A stretch of DNA of 64,000 nt from Icerya purchasi (taxonomy: Eukaryota > Arthropoda > Insecta > Hemiptera > Monophlebidae). A model generated the notes under the pieces. That model searched no databases. It was not told the origin of the DNA and worked only from the letters and a program-made list of their open reading frames with translations. Both the position numbers and the translations under genes were made by a program. This document shows positions 21,030-33,978 of this stretch, one piece after another. Numbering within the stretch: the stretch's first letter is position 1; each line of letters starts with the position of its first letter. The stretch lies in the NCBI GenBank assembly GCA_039619475.1, contig CM077115.1, positions 595,411,643-595,475,642 of the forward strand. Direction: 5' to 3'.

Positions 21030-23228
21030 GTAATTGTGATTCATATTTTATTATTTCACTAACTGATTAATTATTAAAATAATTCGATTCATTATTGTAA
21101 ACTCATTTGTTTTTATAGACGCTAGTTTTACTTAGTAAGGTAGCAAAAATGTGAAACTAATTTTAAAAAAACTTTACTCAAGTCATAATTAGTAATTAAT
21201 TTTAATTGATATGTACATCTAGTTTTTTATTGTCTCCGCTGAAATTTATTTTCTTAAAATTTACTGGTATAGTATTAAATCGCGATTTGTTGATTCTTTA
21301 ATGAATGCATTTTTAAATATTTTTGAAAATGTACAAATTTTTTTGAAGCTACCCAACAAATTGTTGTCAAATCTGGGTGTTACTGGCCGTTAAAATAGGG
21401 TTTGAAATATTTCAGTGTGTTATTTTTCATTCAATTTTCTATGTAATTCGAATGTACAAGTCAATTCCGAGTAAATTAAATAATGGAATGATAACCAATA
21501 ACAAATATAAAATGAACCAAAACGTTCATTTAATCCCAAAATTATATTAAATAAACTTAATACTTAAGTGTAAATAATATTACCTTTAGCATATTTTATT
21601 TGTATTATTTTTATTTTTACAAAGTTTTAAAGGTGGTTTTTATTAAAAATTAATTTAATATACTTTTGAAACATTTTTAATTGAAATTTATCAATAATTC
21701 CTATAGAACAAGTAATACATTACCATAAAAATACAATTTTAACAAATGTAAAGTAAACTGTAAAAATATATGTTACCTTAAATTCTTAAAAACAAAAACC
21801 TATAAAACATAATTCAAACCTAATATTACTGTATTTTAAAGTTGTAATGTGTACATTACATACTGTATATATATATATATAAAAGAATAAACAAATTTAA
21901 AAAATAAAGAAATAAAAATAAATAGATCCGATTGTTCAGTGAGGAATGCGAGTGTAAGTGTGTGTGTGTGTGTATGTATGTGAGACAGTGGTTGGCCAGG
22001 GATGAGGGAGCAAGAAGGGATGGCATGTTATGAAATGATGTAACACAGGCTAGAGGCGAGCTCTGGAAGAACGGCCACTGAACAAAAAGTTGGTTAAAGT
22101 CTTAGTCGGATTTTGAAACTAGTACAGATAAAATTGTATTGTTACAGTAGAAAATGTGGGTCAGATTTTAGAGATCGAAAAAAGTAAAAGATGAATGGAC
22201 TCGCGAGCCAATGCCGGTTTAGCACAATATTCCGTCAGACTTTCCTTGTAATATTTTTGATCGAATAAGTCCAAAAATGTTCATTTATATACTTGTTTGT
22301 TTTTTTTAAAACTTTCAAAGTTATAGCAAACAGTCGCAAATCGAACAACACATAACAAGCTGCCTCACCTCCAGGCTTCGAGATAATTAGAATAATTTGT
22401 ATAGATATATTATTGATTTTATGTTTTAACTTGATTCATTTGTTTAAGGGTGATTATTCTTTTGCACAGTCGACCAGCAATGAAAGATTCATGTACTAGT
22501 TTATAATAAATGTAGATTATGTTCCATTTTCTTAATTGTACATGATCAATCAAATGATTGATAATTATAATAATTTATTAATAATAATTATGAATAAATT
22601 ACCATATTTTATTTCTGCGCAAACAAATTCTGCAGGGTCATTCCTGATACTATAAAGTACCACTTCAAAGTAATGAAAAATTAAATAAAAGCACCAATAT
22701 ATATCAAAATAAAAAAAATTAAAATATAATTATAATTCTTAAAATATTGGAATAAAATGATAATTTAAAAAAATAAGGAATTTAAATAAATCTTTATATT
22801 CAAATATTTTATCAACATAATATGATTTATATGTGTCTATTGATACATATTTATGAAGTAGAGTAAAAAGTTCTTCAAAGATAATTACAATGTGTAAAAA
22901 TAGAGGTGACATATTCAAGTAAATCAAAAAGTGAAAAATCAAGTTTTTAATTTATATATAATTTTATTTACTCATTAACATTTATAACACAACAAAAATA
23001 AAATTTAAATGCTTGCATTAATTTTAAGAAATATTTATTTACAAATGATTTTTTTTTTTTTTTACAAATGATAATTATTCAAATCATTTTATAAAATATT
23101 ATTTAAGTAGTACACCACAATTGAAAATATACTGAAAACAAAAAAATCAATGTATATCTAACAAATCCATATATTTAGACTTCCACTATTGTTGTATATA
23201 TCTAAGAACAGTAATTTTTTTTTTTTTA
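21030..23228 (+). other. Putative intron 3, first part
   Basis: Very AT-rich. It holds a (TA)n near 21867-21880 and a (TG)n near 21958-21972. No gene or element ends were recognised. Confidence 0.4.
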
Positions 23229-24683
23229 ATTACATAGTTACATGTGGAACTTTGTAATACAACAGAAAAAAAAACAAAAAAACAATTGAAGTGAAACTAT
23301 AACTGTTTACATAATTGTAAATTGCAATGTTCTGCTTTTTCATAAAAATTTATCCCATTTTTGTTTATAGGGATTCGTTTATTAAAGTATCAATTTTGTT
23401 TGTGTGAAAGTTATTTATCTGCACTGATAAGTAATACCCTGCTGCGGAAAGAATGCTGCTAGGAAGAAAGTGTGTAAAACCTTGGCCAATGATCTGCAAC
23501 TTGAATTGGCCAGTCTGCTTATCAGGTTAATTCTGGCTTTAAATTTTCCAGCGAGGCCAATTAAATGTTGATTATAATGTATTTCTGGTACTTTGAGTAC
23601 TTTAACTGTTTCCCCTGGAAATTCATAGTAATCTCTGCATTTGCTGTTCTTCTATTATTTAAGTAAAATTCTGTAACCTTTGACTTACTTGGGTTAGAAT
23701 GTAATTTCCATTTCTTAAAGTATTCACCCATCATTTAAAGATCTTGCTCTAGAATTCGTTCACACTTTTCCAGGCTTCTGCCTCGAATCATTAATATAAT
23801 ATCATCGGTGTATTAAAACATTTTACATGTGGTGACTGCAATATCGTGAGTGTATATATTAAATAAAATTGGCACTAATATTGAGCCCTGTGATAGCCCC
23901 TTGCTTGCCCTTCACCATTTGTTGCTCAGATCACCTATGAATATCTGGAAGTATCAACCAATTTGTATATTTTTCATTAATGTAATGATTTTTTGGCACA
24001 CGATTATTCTTGATAGTTTTAATACAAATCCCTCCCATCATACACTGTACCATATGCTGATAATAAATCAATGGATGTTGCTACAGTTTTCACACTTTTC
24101 TGAAAATAACTTATTATATACTATTAAAATCAAAAATTCATATATATTTACAGAACGTTGAATTACCAAACTTTTTCAGAATGAGTGATCATATAAATTT
24201 ATATCATTAAATTTAGGTCGAAATGTATGCTATTTTGAGAATTTATGATGATTGCATGTTGTAATTTACAAGGCTATTAAACTTAAACTAAGGTTGACGT
24301 ATTTTGATACCAAAAATAATTTATTAGTAATAACTCAGAGGAAAAAAATAATTCTAATTAATTCATGATTGTTTTGGTGAGGACTTCAAGAAAATTAGTA
24401 TTGCAGTTCAAACAGTTGGAATAATTAATTTGTTAATAAAAAATTGAGTTTTTATTTCCTTTGTTTTTTTCTTTGCTCTTGTTAAATCTTTTAAGTGAGA
24501 GTTATTATTTTCCTGTTTTGGTTGTGCTTTTTTATAATGTGTTCATCATACCTTTGTTATATTAATGATTTTTGGGTTGAATTTGTTTTCAGGCAGAAGC
24601 CAATAATTACTTCTGCTACATGTTAAAAGCAATATAGAGGAGTCGGAAGCAAAATTGTACAAAACAAATTCAACTAAATCACA
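23229..24683 (+). repeat. Palindrome, left arm (1455 bp)
   Basis: Reverse complement of 25297-26753, with a few substitutions and small indels over 1.45 kb. A 103-codon frame inside (23850-24161) is identical in translation to the one at 25820-26131 on the other strand. The arm holds an RT fragment on the - strand, a copy of the exon-4 upstream intron, and the start of a decayed exon-4 copy. Confidence 0.93.
23391..24151 (-). pseudogene. RT fragment in left palindrome arm
   Basis: Mirror copy of the RT fragment described at 25830-26590. Same broken frames, opposite strand. Confidence 0.6.
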
Positions 24684-24778
24684 TAATTTATCAAGAGCTG
24701 AGAAGTGGAAGTTAATTTTAAGTTCAGAGAACGATGAATACATAAAGAATCCACTCATGCAATCATTTAGACATAGGT
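24593..24778 (+). pseudogene. Decayed copy of exon 4
   Basis: After a TTTGTTTTCAG acceptor, the copy follows exon 4: AEANNYFCYMLKAI, a stop at a TAG where exon 4 has GAG after IE, then AEKWKLILSS and NPLMQSFRH. These line up with VNANKYLLLP, QDKWTLILTC and SPFIQAFRH. The preceding intron (from 24387) also matches the one before exon 4 (from 26767). It is a tandem duplicate that has lost coding capacity; its second half runs past the palindrome arm into the spacer. Confidence 0.7.
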
Positions 24779-25296
24779 AGATAGAAAGTGTTTGTTCTAG
24801 AAGATTAGCCAATCAGGAGCCAGTATTTTGTCACGTGACCACTCCCCCTTTTACTCAACTAAACAAGAGCCAATACTTTATCATATGATCACATTCTTTT
24901 CATGGCAAACCTACCAGTAAGAGTTCAACACTGCACCACTATGTTCAGCTCCAATTTCACTCTTCTGCTCGCCACATCTTTACTGTTACAAACCTAAATC
25001 CACATATCTCAATGCTTGCCACACCTCAGATCAATCATCTGCTTTCTCTGTAGACGCCTGCACATGAAGTCCCTCACTCAGTAACATCACTTGAACAAAA
25101 CATGGATTAGGGAAAAGGCTTTAACTAGACACTTTTAAAATTGTCTAACCCCTACTAAGTTGCTCCACACGTTTGTGCAATTGAATGTGTGTTGATGATA
25201 CATTTATGATTGCCTAAATTAAACCTTTTTAACCTCAGTACCACATCTACTGTTTTTTGTGTGTCTTTATATGCATTTTGATGATGCATTTACTAC
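24684..25296 (+). other. Palindrome spacer
   Basis: 613 bp between the arms. It starts with the rest of the decayed exon copy, then unassigned sequence with a local repeat (CAGGAGCCAGTATTTTGTCA and AAGAGCCAATACTTTATCA). Confidence 0.6.
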
Positions 25297-26753
25297 TGTG
25301 ATTTAGTTGAATTTGTTTTGTACAATTTTGCTTCCAACTCCTCTATATTGCTTTTAATATGTAGCAGAAGTAATTATTGGCTTCTGCCTGAAAACAAATT
25401 CAACCCAAAAATCATTAATATAACAAAGGTATGATGAACACATTATAAAAAAGCACAACCAAAACAGGAAAATAATAACTCTCACTTAAAAGATTTAACA
25501 AGAGCAAAGAAAAAAACAAAGGAAATAAAAACTCAATTTTTTATTAACAAATTAATTATTTCAACTGTTTGAACCTGCAATACTAATTTTCTTGAAGTCC
25601 TCACCAAAACGATCATGAATTAATTAGAATTATTTTTTTCCTCTGAGTTATTACTAATAAATTATTTTTGGTATCAAAATATGTCAACCTTAGTTTAAGT
25701 TTAATAGCCTTGTAAATTACAACATGCAATCATCATAAATTCTCAAAATAACATACATTTCGACCTAAATTTAATGATATAAGTTTATATGATCACTCAT
25801 TCTGAAAAAGTTTGGTAATTCAACGTTCTGTAAATATATATGAATTTTTGATTTTAATAGTATATAATAAGTTATTTTCAGAAAAGTGTGAAAACTGTAG
25901 CAACATCCATTGATTTATTATCAGCATATGGTACAGTGTATGATGGGAGGGATTTGTATTAAAACTATCAAGAATAATCGTGTGCCAAAAAATCATTACA
26001 TTAATGAAAAATATACAAATTGGTTGATACTTCCAGATATTCATAGGTGATCTGAGCAACAAATGGTGAAGGGCAAGCAAGGGGCTATCACAGGGCTCAA
26101 TATTAGTGCCAATTTTATTTAATATATACACTCACGATATTGCAGTCACCACATGTAAAATGTTTTAATACACCGATGATATTATATTAATGATTCGAGG
26201 CAGAAGCCTGGAAAAGTGTGAACGAATTCTAGAGCAAGATCTTTAAATGATGGGTGAATACTTTAAGAAATGGAAATTACATTCTAACCCAAGTAAGTCA
26301 AAGGTTACAGAATTTTACTTAAATAATAGAAGAACAGCAAATGCAGAGATTACTATGAATTTCCAGGGGAAACAGTTAAAGTACTCAAAGTACCAGAAAT
26401 ACATTATAATCAACATTTAATTGGCCTCGCTGGAAAATTTAAAGCCAGAATTAACCTGATAAGCAGACTGGCCAATTCAAGTTGCAGATCATTGGCCAAG
26501 GTTTTACACACTTTCTTCCTAGCAGCATTCTTTCCACAGCAGGGTATTACTTATCAGTGCAGATAAATAACTTTCACACAAACAAAATTGATACTTTAAT
26601 AAACGAATCCCTATAAACAAAAATGGGATAAATTTTTATGAAAAAGCAGAACATTGCAATTTACAATTATGTAAACAGTTATAGTTTCACTTCAATTGTT
26701 TTTTGTTTTTTTTTTTCTGTTGTATTACAAAGTTTCACATACAACTATGTAAT
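25297..26753 (+). repeat. Palindrome, right arm (1457 bp)
   Basis: Inverted partner of 23229-24683. It ends about 14 bases before the start of the third intron copy (26767), which leads into exon 4. Confidence 0.93.
25830..26590 (+). pseudogene. RT fragment in right palindrome arm
   Basis: Frameshifted non-LTR RT: VATSIDLLSAYGTVYDGRDL, QGSILVPILFNIYTHDIAVT after a shift, YTDDIILMIRGRSLEKCE with the catalytic DD, then MGEYFKKWKLHSNPSKSK. Order and motifs match a Jockey/BS-like palm domain. Several stops. The element ends were not identified. Confidence 0.6.
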
Positions 26754-26967
26754 ATTTTTAAAAGAACAAGAAAATTAGTATTGGAGTTCAAACACTTGAA
26801 ATAATTAATTTGTTAATAAAAAATTGGGTTTTTATTTCCTTTTTTTTCTTCTTTAGTCTTGTTAAATCTTTTAACTGAGAGTTATTATTTTCTTATTTTG
26901 TTTGTGTTTTTTGTAATGTGTTCATACTTTTATTATATTAATTGTTTTTGGTTTGAATTTTTTTCAG

Positions 26968-27399
26968 GTTAATGCAAATAAATATTTATTACTTCCTCAT
27001 GTACGATGCAATATAGAGGAGTTAGAAAGAATAATACTTGGCGATGTTGATTTTAATGTGAGTAATTTAACAAGACAAGATAAATGGACCTTAATTTTAA
27101 CTTGTAAGAAACCAGCATTCTTAAATAGTCCATTCATTCAGGCATTCCGACATATAATTCCAAAAGATATACCAACACATATTTTTTTAAAAACAATAAA
27201 TGATTTGTATGGTACGAGGGTGGTACACGATTGCAATATAGCTGTACAATGGACTAGTGACACTATTCGTGGTATGTTTCAAGTACATGGGCTGAGAGCT
27301 GATTATGATAGTGTTCGAGTCGTTGAGTGCATTTTAACTGATTTGCCTCCTCCACCTACTACTTCTACTCCTCCAGAAGACGAAGAAGAAATTCATTAA
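26968..27399 (+). CDS. Candidate exon 4 (last exon): C-terminal domain, acidic tail
   Basis: After TTTTTTTCAG, 143 codons run to a TAA at 27397-27399, starting VNANKYLLLPHVRCNIEELE and ending in a proline/threonine stretch and EDEEEIH. The middle (WTLILTCKKPAFLNSPFIQ, IFLKTINDLYGTRVVHD, IAVQWTSDTIRGMF) has the composition of a folded host domain. I do not recognise the family; a faint likeness to DUF4806 around VQWTSDTIRGMFQ is too weak to use. An AATAAA at 27612 could serve polyadenylation. A diverged copy at 24593 shows that the exon was duplicated and implies this copy is the preserved one. Confidence 0.62.
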   Translation, partial: VNANKYLLLPHVRCNIEELERIILGDVDFNVSNLTRQDKWTLILTCKKPAFLNSPFIQAFRHIIPKDIPTHIFLKTINDLYGTRVVHDCNIAVQWTSDTIRGMFQVHGLRADYDSVRVVECILTDLPPPPTTSTPPEDEEEIH

Positions 27400-27611
27400 T
27401 CTAATTTAGTTTAATTTTTCAAATTTATTGTATCATATTACTAGCCACCAGGGGCAAATGTTTATGTAACAAAATAATAATTTAAGATGTTATTAATAGA
27501 GTAGTTCTTTTATTATATTTTTGTTTTTCATTTATTTTTTATTATTTATTGTTATTTCTTTATTTTCCTAACTCGGCCTCCCAAAAATTACTTTGCGCAC
27601 TCACAAGGAGC

Positions 27612-27617
27612 AATAAA
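27612..27617 (+). promoter_or_regulatory. Possible polyadenylation signal
   Basis: AATAAA 213 bases after the stop codon of the exon ending at 27399, in AT-rich sequence. Confidence 0.35.
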
Positions 27618-28865
27618 AACACTTATTACACAAAATTTTCTTTATATATATATATATGTATATCACCGAGTGACACAAAGCGATTAGGGAAATGCGGCTG
27701 CATAAAACGTACTAAAATTAATCCAAATCATGACAATACACATATTATACTCATATAACCTTGTTCATGCTCATTTACACCATGATATTCACAAATTATT
27801 ACAAAAAAATATATATATATATATGAATGAATTAATAAAATCTGGCCTGTCTGCTTCCAGTTGATAAATACATGTTCTATGCTGACTTCTTTGACTGCAG
27901 GTACGATGTATCTGCCCGATTAACTTGAATTCCTAAAGGCTGGACTCCTCAACTCTTCCAGCAGCTAAAGTGTTGATACTGGATGCTTTTTAAGCACTTT
28001 TGTCCACCTTCAGTTTTCAACGTCTCGATCTCTGACTGTCCTGTCTTATGAGCTGTTTCTTTTCTTTCTCAATTATTAGTTTACTTAATTAGCCGCGATT
28101 TTCTTTCTGTGGTAACTAGAGTTGTGATGAGAACTTTCAATGTAATAAAATTATGAATTTATATAAAAAAGACTAATAACTTACTAGAAAACAACAAATG
28201 TACACATAATAACGCGTTGAGCGCATAGAGCCGATTCTCATTGCCACCGACCAAGTTAAAAGTAATTTCAGTACGCCGAGATCGAACAGATTCTGCTCTA
28301 TTCTATCACACATTTACTTAATAGAAATTCTCTTCAGATTTTAAATACTTACCGATGTCAATTGAATTTCTTACTTTTATGTGTATATTTTCGATATAAT
28401 TTACTCGCCTGCATTCTAGACTATTCCATCATTTCTTAGTTACAATAAATTAGATTTTCTCATCGACCCTCTCTGTATCATATCACAATGTATCACTGCA
28501 TTCTAAAAAAAAAAAAATCCCATTTAATATTAATGATAATTTAATGCTTAAATCCCAAAATTTGCAAGAAAATTATCTTAATGTTATAGAGATTCTTTTT
28601 CTAGAAATTGAACAAAATAATAAATCGTTTATATTCTGTTTCAAATCCCAAAGTGGAGATAATGCACTATACTATATTGCAGAGACGTTGTGAATAATCG
28701 CGTTTTGATTTGATGCGAGATCTAACTGATAAGGATCCAATGAATTCTAATCGCCAATGATTTTTGGAGACGCTGATGTCACATGCACACCATGAATTAC
28801 ACAAGGCATCAATGTTGTTAAAGAACATTCTTCTACCAGATCTAATGATTTGATTAGCTTACCAC
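27618..28865. other. Unassigned stretch
   Basis: AT-rich with (TA)n near 27643-27656 and 27810-27823. No gene recognised. Confidence 0.4.
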
Positions 28866-29362
28866 CAGCGCTGAATTTAGGGTCTGTAGGCCCATACACT
28901 GAACGTGTGGTGCGGGCCCTATCGGTGGGTATGAAATACCCTGTAGCAAAACGCTCTGGAAATATTTTGAAAATTTACTTGCAAAAATCATATTTTAGAG
29001 AAATTTTCTAATTAAAAACCTAATAAAAATCATTTAAAATTAATTGTAGAAAATTTTACTACACGGTATTTAGAATTTAACAAATTTATGATATAAAAGT
29101 GAAAAGAACTGAAAATCATTAAGGCATTCAACACAATTTATTAACATTGTTATGACCAATTATATTAGAAAAAGAATGTAAGTTAAGATTAATGTCGATG
29201 TTTTTCTGTCTATGTTGCCAAATATGCAAAAAACACCACACTATTAAGAGAAAGACATTTTTATTTTAATCTATTCAAAATTTAAATATTTGAATATTTT
29301 TTTTTTTGTGGTGCGGGCTCATAGGCTGCAGCCTATATAGCCTATGCATAAATGCAGCCCTG
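28866..29362. mobile_element. hAT-type MITE, 497 bp
   Basis: Ends are inverted: CAGCGCTGAATTTAGGG at the left and, reversed, CAGGGCTGCATTTATGC at the right, with G/C-rich inner parts (GGTGCGGGC near both ends). The flanking octamers CTTACCAC and CTCACCAT agree at six of eight positions, consistent with an aged 8-bp hAT target duplication. No coding sequence. Confidence 0.7.
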
Positions 29363-29370
29363 CTCACCAT

Positions 29371-30385
29371 ACTCACTACCACTGAAAATTTCATACTACC
29401 CTTTTAATCCGATACGCTCCATTTAATATTCTACTTACGCTCTCATTTACTCATCCAATAAGCTGTGATTCACACATTACAACTCAAACTATTTTCTACC
29501 AATCACATTACATATTTGTCATTAATTTTATGCACACACTCGTTTGATCACATAAATAGTATTGTATTATTTTAATAATTTATCCCTTTATATCTATTTA
29601 TTTCATTTTCATTTCATTTATATTTTTAATCAATCTCATATTTCACCTTCTTTTTTTTTTTATTTTTTTGAATGTTATGTTGACCTAAGTTCAGACCATG
29701 GGGAAATAGTGCATCCCATGTTACTTACATTATACAGACAACTTAGTCAACTATTGTGATTTTCACTTACCTTCTACATCTATATACATTTTCTCTTTTT
29801 CTATATATTTACTTAATGACGATATTTTATTAGAATTTCAAATTAGTAATGTTTTCTTTTTTTGTTTTTTTTGGAAAGGGGCTTCATAGCTGATTTTTTA
29901 AATTAGAGTAACGGAAATGATTATGAATCCCCCTGATTGTTGTTATACGCGCGCAGTTAAATCACACGTAAAAATAAACATTTTGCAACATTATACATGG
30001 AAGAAAATATAAAAATGTTATTAAATTAGTTGTTTTGCTTCATTTTTAGCTCCAACAACATAACCCATCGGCTTATTAAATTACGTTCAGAATAATATAT
30101 CAATAAGATTATCTCGGAGTTAAAAAAGTTCTCACTGTTATACGCTCGCAATATTATAGAAAAATGTAAACGATTGTATGGATGGTGGAAGTTTTTTTGT
30201 TTTATTTTTGTTTTTACAATAAAAGACACTCAAATATTTAAAAATTATAACGTGGGATACACGTAATGCTTTTAATATTTTCTTATGACCTAAATAATAA
30301 TGGAGCATATTTTTCTACGAACATTAGTTTACTTTCTCTATTCCTAATCATTGCAAGATTTTAAAACTCATCTCTTTTATTAGAG
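29371..30385. other. Unassigned stretch before a possible exon
   Basis: AT-rich, no repeats recognised. Ends in CATCTCTTTTATTAG, a plausible acceptor. Confidence 0.35.
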
Positions 30386-30577
30386 GCTGTGACAGAACTT
30401 AATGGTAGAGGAACGCAATTTATTACCGCCGTAGAGTCTGTAAAGAAAGCGTTTGAAAATAGCGTATTATTTCGAATAATTCCTAGTAACCTGAGAAAGA
30501 GGAAGTTCGGTACAACAATAAATCCAAATGCGATTTGTGTCCTCAATTTCCTGAACAACAACAATGAACATTGTTAA
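30386..30577 (+). CDS. Candidate last exon of unknown gene
   Basis: Begins after TCTCTTTTATTAG and stays open to a TAA at 30575-30577: AVTELNGRGTQFITAVESVK, LFRIIPSNLRKRKFG, INPNAICVLNFLNNNN. Composition is less AT-biased than its surroundings and reads like protein, but I know no family for it. It requires a phase-1 entry. It could also be a chance open frame. Confidence 0.28.
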   Translation, partial: AVTELNGRGTQFITAVESVKKAFENSVLFRIIPSNLRKRKFGTTINPNAICVLNFLNNNNEHC

Positions 30578-31169
30578 ATAAGAAAAAGTAATAGCAGTAA
30601 TGATTAATTAGATCGGCGATCGTTCATCAGGAAAGATAACAGTATTATCGAAGTTCGATTGGATTTACGAATGAGGTGTAACGAAAAACTAATTACAGTC
30701 TTATTTTTGGCGGATAATAAATTAAATTATCAGGCAAAATTGAAAGGCATAATAATAAAATATCGCCAGTAAAAATAATAATAACAATAAAAATAATAAT
30801 CAAATCAAATCAAATCAAATCAAATGGTTTATTATTACTATTACCTTACATTTCCCATCTATGCGCATATTTGCGCGAGCGATGGGTATTTGAAAATAAA
30901 AAATACAACAATGAAAATAAAAAATCTTTACAATTTTTAAACAAAATATGAAAGTAAAATACTAAAATAAAGTGAAATACATTAAATTACATTAGCGCAG
31001 CGCGTGCATCTGGATTAAATGAAGAGAACTGAAACGGTTTTCCAAACAAAGTCCAAGTTTACAAACGAAATTAATCTAATTAAATAGCTAAATAATTAAA
31101 TAATATAAATTAAATCTAACCGGAAATATAATATTAAACGCCAATTTAAAGATGATAATCATGTCAAAC

Positions 31170-33978
31170 TCAATTGGAACTTTCTGTAAAATAATTCGTT
31201 AAGCATTTGCGTCTCTTCTTATAGTTTTTAAGATTTTCTTTGACGTGATCCGATAGTAAATTATAAAGTAAAGGAGCCATGTAGACCATTTGGATTTTGG
31301 AATGGTATTTATTGAAATTAGGTACCACTGCTATTTCCCTACCAGAGCTTCTGGTTTTACCCTCCTTATATAAAAATGTAAATTCATCTATGTTTTTAAT
31401 CATATAAAGTGGTACCTGAATCTTATATAAAATTCTTTTGTTCAGGAAATTGTATTTGCAACTGATGTTACTGTCTCTGTTTATGAGCTTAAATATCCTG
31501 TTTTGCAAAATGTCCAGTTGTCTTCTGTTATATTCAGCTACTTTCCCCCAGTGCATTAGTCCATAGATAAGGACCGGTAGGTATAGTGATTGATTTAATC
31601 AATAGATATGGTTTCCTTTGAAAAATTCTCCCAAGTAACAAAAAATGTAATTTAACTTTCTTAATTTCTTTTCCAAGAAATAAATGTGCTTGTTCCATGT
31701 CAACCTGCAATCGAGTGTTAGACCCAAGTATTTGATCTCGTAGGCTCTGTCTATGTGTATACTGTTATTTATTGTAATCTTTATATCGCCCCACTGATTC
31801 TGTGGTAGATTACTGTAGACCAAGAGCTTCGTTTTCTTTAAATTTACTATAAGCCTATTGTTATGGAACCAGTTTAGTATTACATTTACCTCAAGCTGTA
31901 CCTGTTGTTGCAAAATGTCGGTATAGCGTAAACTCATAGTGAACACAGTATCATCAGCGTAAGTGAATATTTTGCCCGGTATAATAAGATCACATAAATC
32001 ATTTACATATATTAAAAATAGAAGTGGACCCACAATACTTCCTTGCGGCACCCCACAATTTTGACGTAACACATTCACTGAAAACCTTGTTTATTTTAGT
32101 TTTGTACTTGCTTTGTTGAAGATACGATTCAAACCAGTCATATATATTACCCCTAAAGCCCAATGAATACAATTTTTTCAGTAGAATTTTATGATTGATT
32201 GTGTCGAAAGCTTTTCGCAGATCAAAGTAAAAGGCCAGACAGGATTTACCACTTTCTAAGATTTTTGCTATATATGATATATGATTAAACAATGCTGTGT
32301 CAGTACTTTTCCCCTGCAGGAATCCATACTGATTAACACTAAAGAACTTCTTTACGTGTAAAAAGCTTAACATCCTGGTTTTAATACATTTTTCAAAAAT
32401 TTTTGAAAAGGTCGGTATTCTACGTATTGGTCTGTAATTTGCTATGTCACATTTATCCCAACTTTTATAAACGGGCGTAATTATACCTATCTTTAAAATG
32501 TCTGGAAATTTACCTAGCTTAATAGATTCGTTAAATAAATACGTCAACGGTTTAACAAAAAATTCACAATTGTCTTTTATCAAACGTATTGAAATGCCGT
32601 CAATTCCGAATGACGATTTATTAGCAAGCGACATTAAAGCGTATTTTACTCCGCTTTCTAATAATGCGATAAAACCGAAGGTCTGTATAGATGGAGTGTT
32701 AATAGTAACAGGTTGAGTATTGGGATATTCGTTATTTACCAAATCATTTACAGAATTTAGGAGATAATTATTAAAGAGACTAGCGACCTCGCATTCGTGC
32801 CCATTTACAAGTAAATTTGTTTCTTTTGTCTTTATTTCACTAATAGCATACTCTTTAGTACCTAGTAATTTTTTAACCATTCTCCAATACTTTTGTTGAT
32901 CATGTCCGCAATTATTTAGTATAGTATTATAATAATCTTTCTTAGCTACTCTAATTAATTTTTGCACCTGCCTTGATACCTTTTTATACTTTAATAGTAA
33001 AGCAATGCTGTGTGATTCGTAGATTTCAATGATTTGTATAAATTATTTTTTTTTACTTGCGATATCCAATATTACGTTAGTTACCCAAGGAGCCCGTTTC
33101 CGTTTATGCTGCTTCATTTTTATTGTTCGCTTGCTACTCTGAACAAGCCTGCTGACTATGTCTATAAAATTTGTAAATTTAGCATCTATAGAATCTTTCT
33201 CATTGAATAAAAAATCTAGTTTAACATTAAACAGATTTTTTCGGAAAAGTACTTTATCCACAAACATAGTAATTGGTGTAGGGGTCATTAGGATGCAATC
33301 TAATACTTGTAGAGAAACAATTACAGCACTATGATCTGAGAACCCAACATCAAGAACTTCAACCACCGGGTTGGAATTTATTTTATTACTTTCAAAACCT
33401 CTGACCAAGACGTGGTCTAAACAAAAAAAATAAGCTCTACTTTGTCGCATAAAGGTAGATGTATTAACTAAACTCAAAAATCCGCGAGAATTCAATAAAT
33501 TAAGATATTCTGAACATTTCGTATCTTCTAAAATATTAATATTCAAATCTCCGGAGATCACTGACCGAAACTCCGAGATATCGATAATATTTAATAAATT
33601 TGCCAAAAATTCCCCGATGTTTGAATTACAAAATCTATAAATTCCAAAGAAGGGAAAGTATTTTTTACCCCCAAGACTAATTTTCAAATGTATTATATTT
33701 CCCGTAGGAATATTCGTGTTAATTTGCTCAACTTGAAAATTATCCTTAATAAAAACGATTACGCCCCCGGAGCGCTTATTACCCCTACATTGTGCGTACA
33801 TAGAATACCGTGAAATGCCATATTTATGAAGCTCTTCCCTGTAAATCCAGGTTTCCGTAAGTAAAATTATATCAAATCTAAAAGCCTGCGCATTCAGAAA
33901 TATTAAAAGTTCGTCATAATGAGCTCTTAAACTTTTTACATTCAAGTTCAACAATTTAATGTTAGACTCGGTCATCAT
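31170..33978 (-). pseudogene. CR1-like ORF2: APE endonuclease and RT
   Basis: From ATG at 33978: endonuclease with IKLLNLNVKSLRAHYDEL, LLTETWIYREE, SVISGDLNINIL, and a terminal VGFSDHSAVIVSL, the catalytic SDH. A TAA (33043-33045) interrupts it but the frame continues. The RT has FGIDGISIRLIK, YRPIRRIPTFSKIFEKCI, FYFDLRKAFDTINHKIL, then after a frameshift near 32050 CGVPQGSIVGPLLF and FTYADDTVF. A TGA near 31601 precedes LPVLIYGLMHWGKV and the C-terminus to 31170. No RNase H. The number of lesions is low for its age class. Confidence 0.85.

Noticed and set aside
23850..26131. Two identical 103-codon frames on opposite strands (23850-24161 + and 25820-26131 -)
   Set aside because: They are the antisense of the RT fragment in the palindrome arms; identity follows from the inverted repeat, not from protein constraint.
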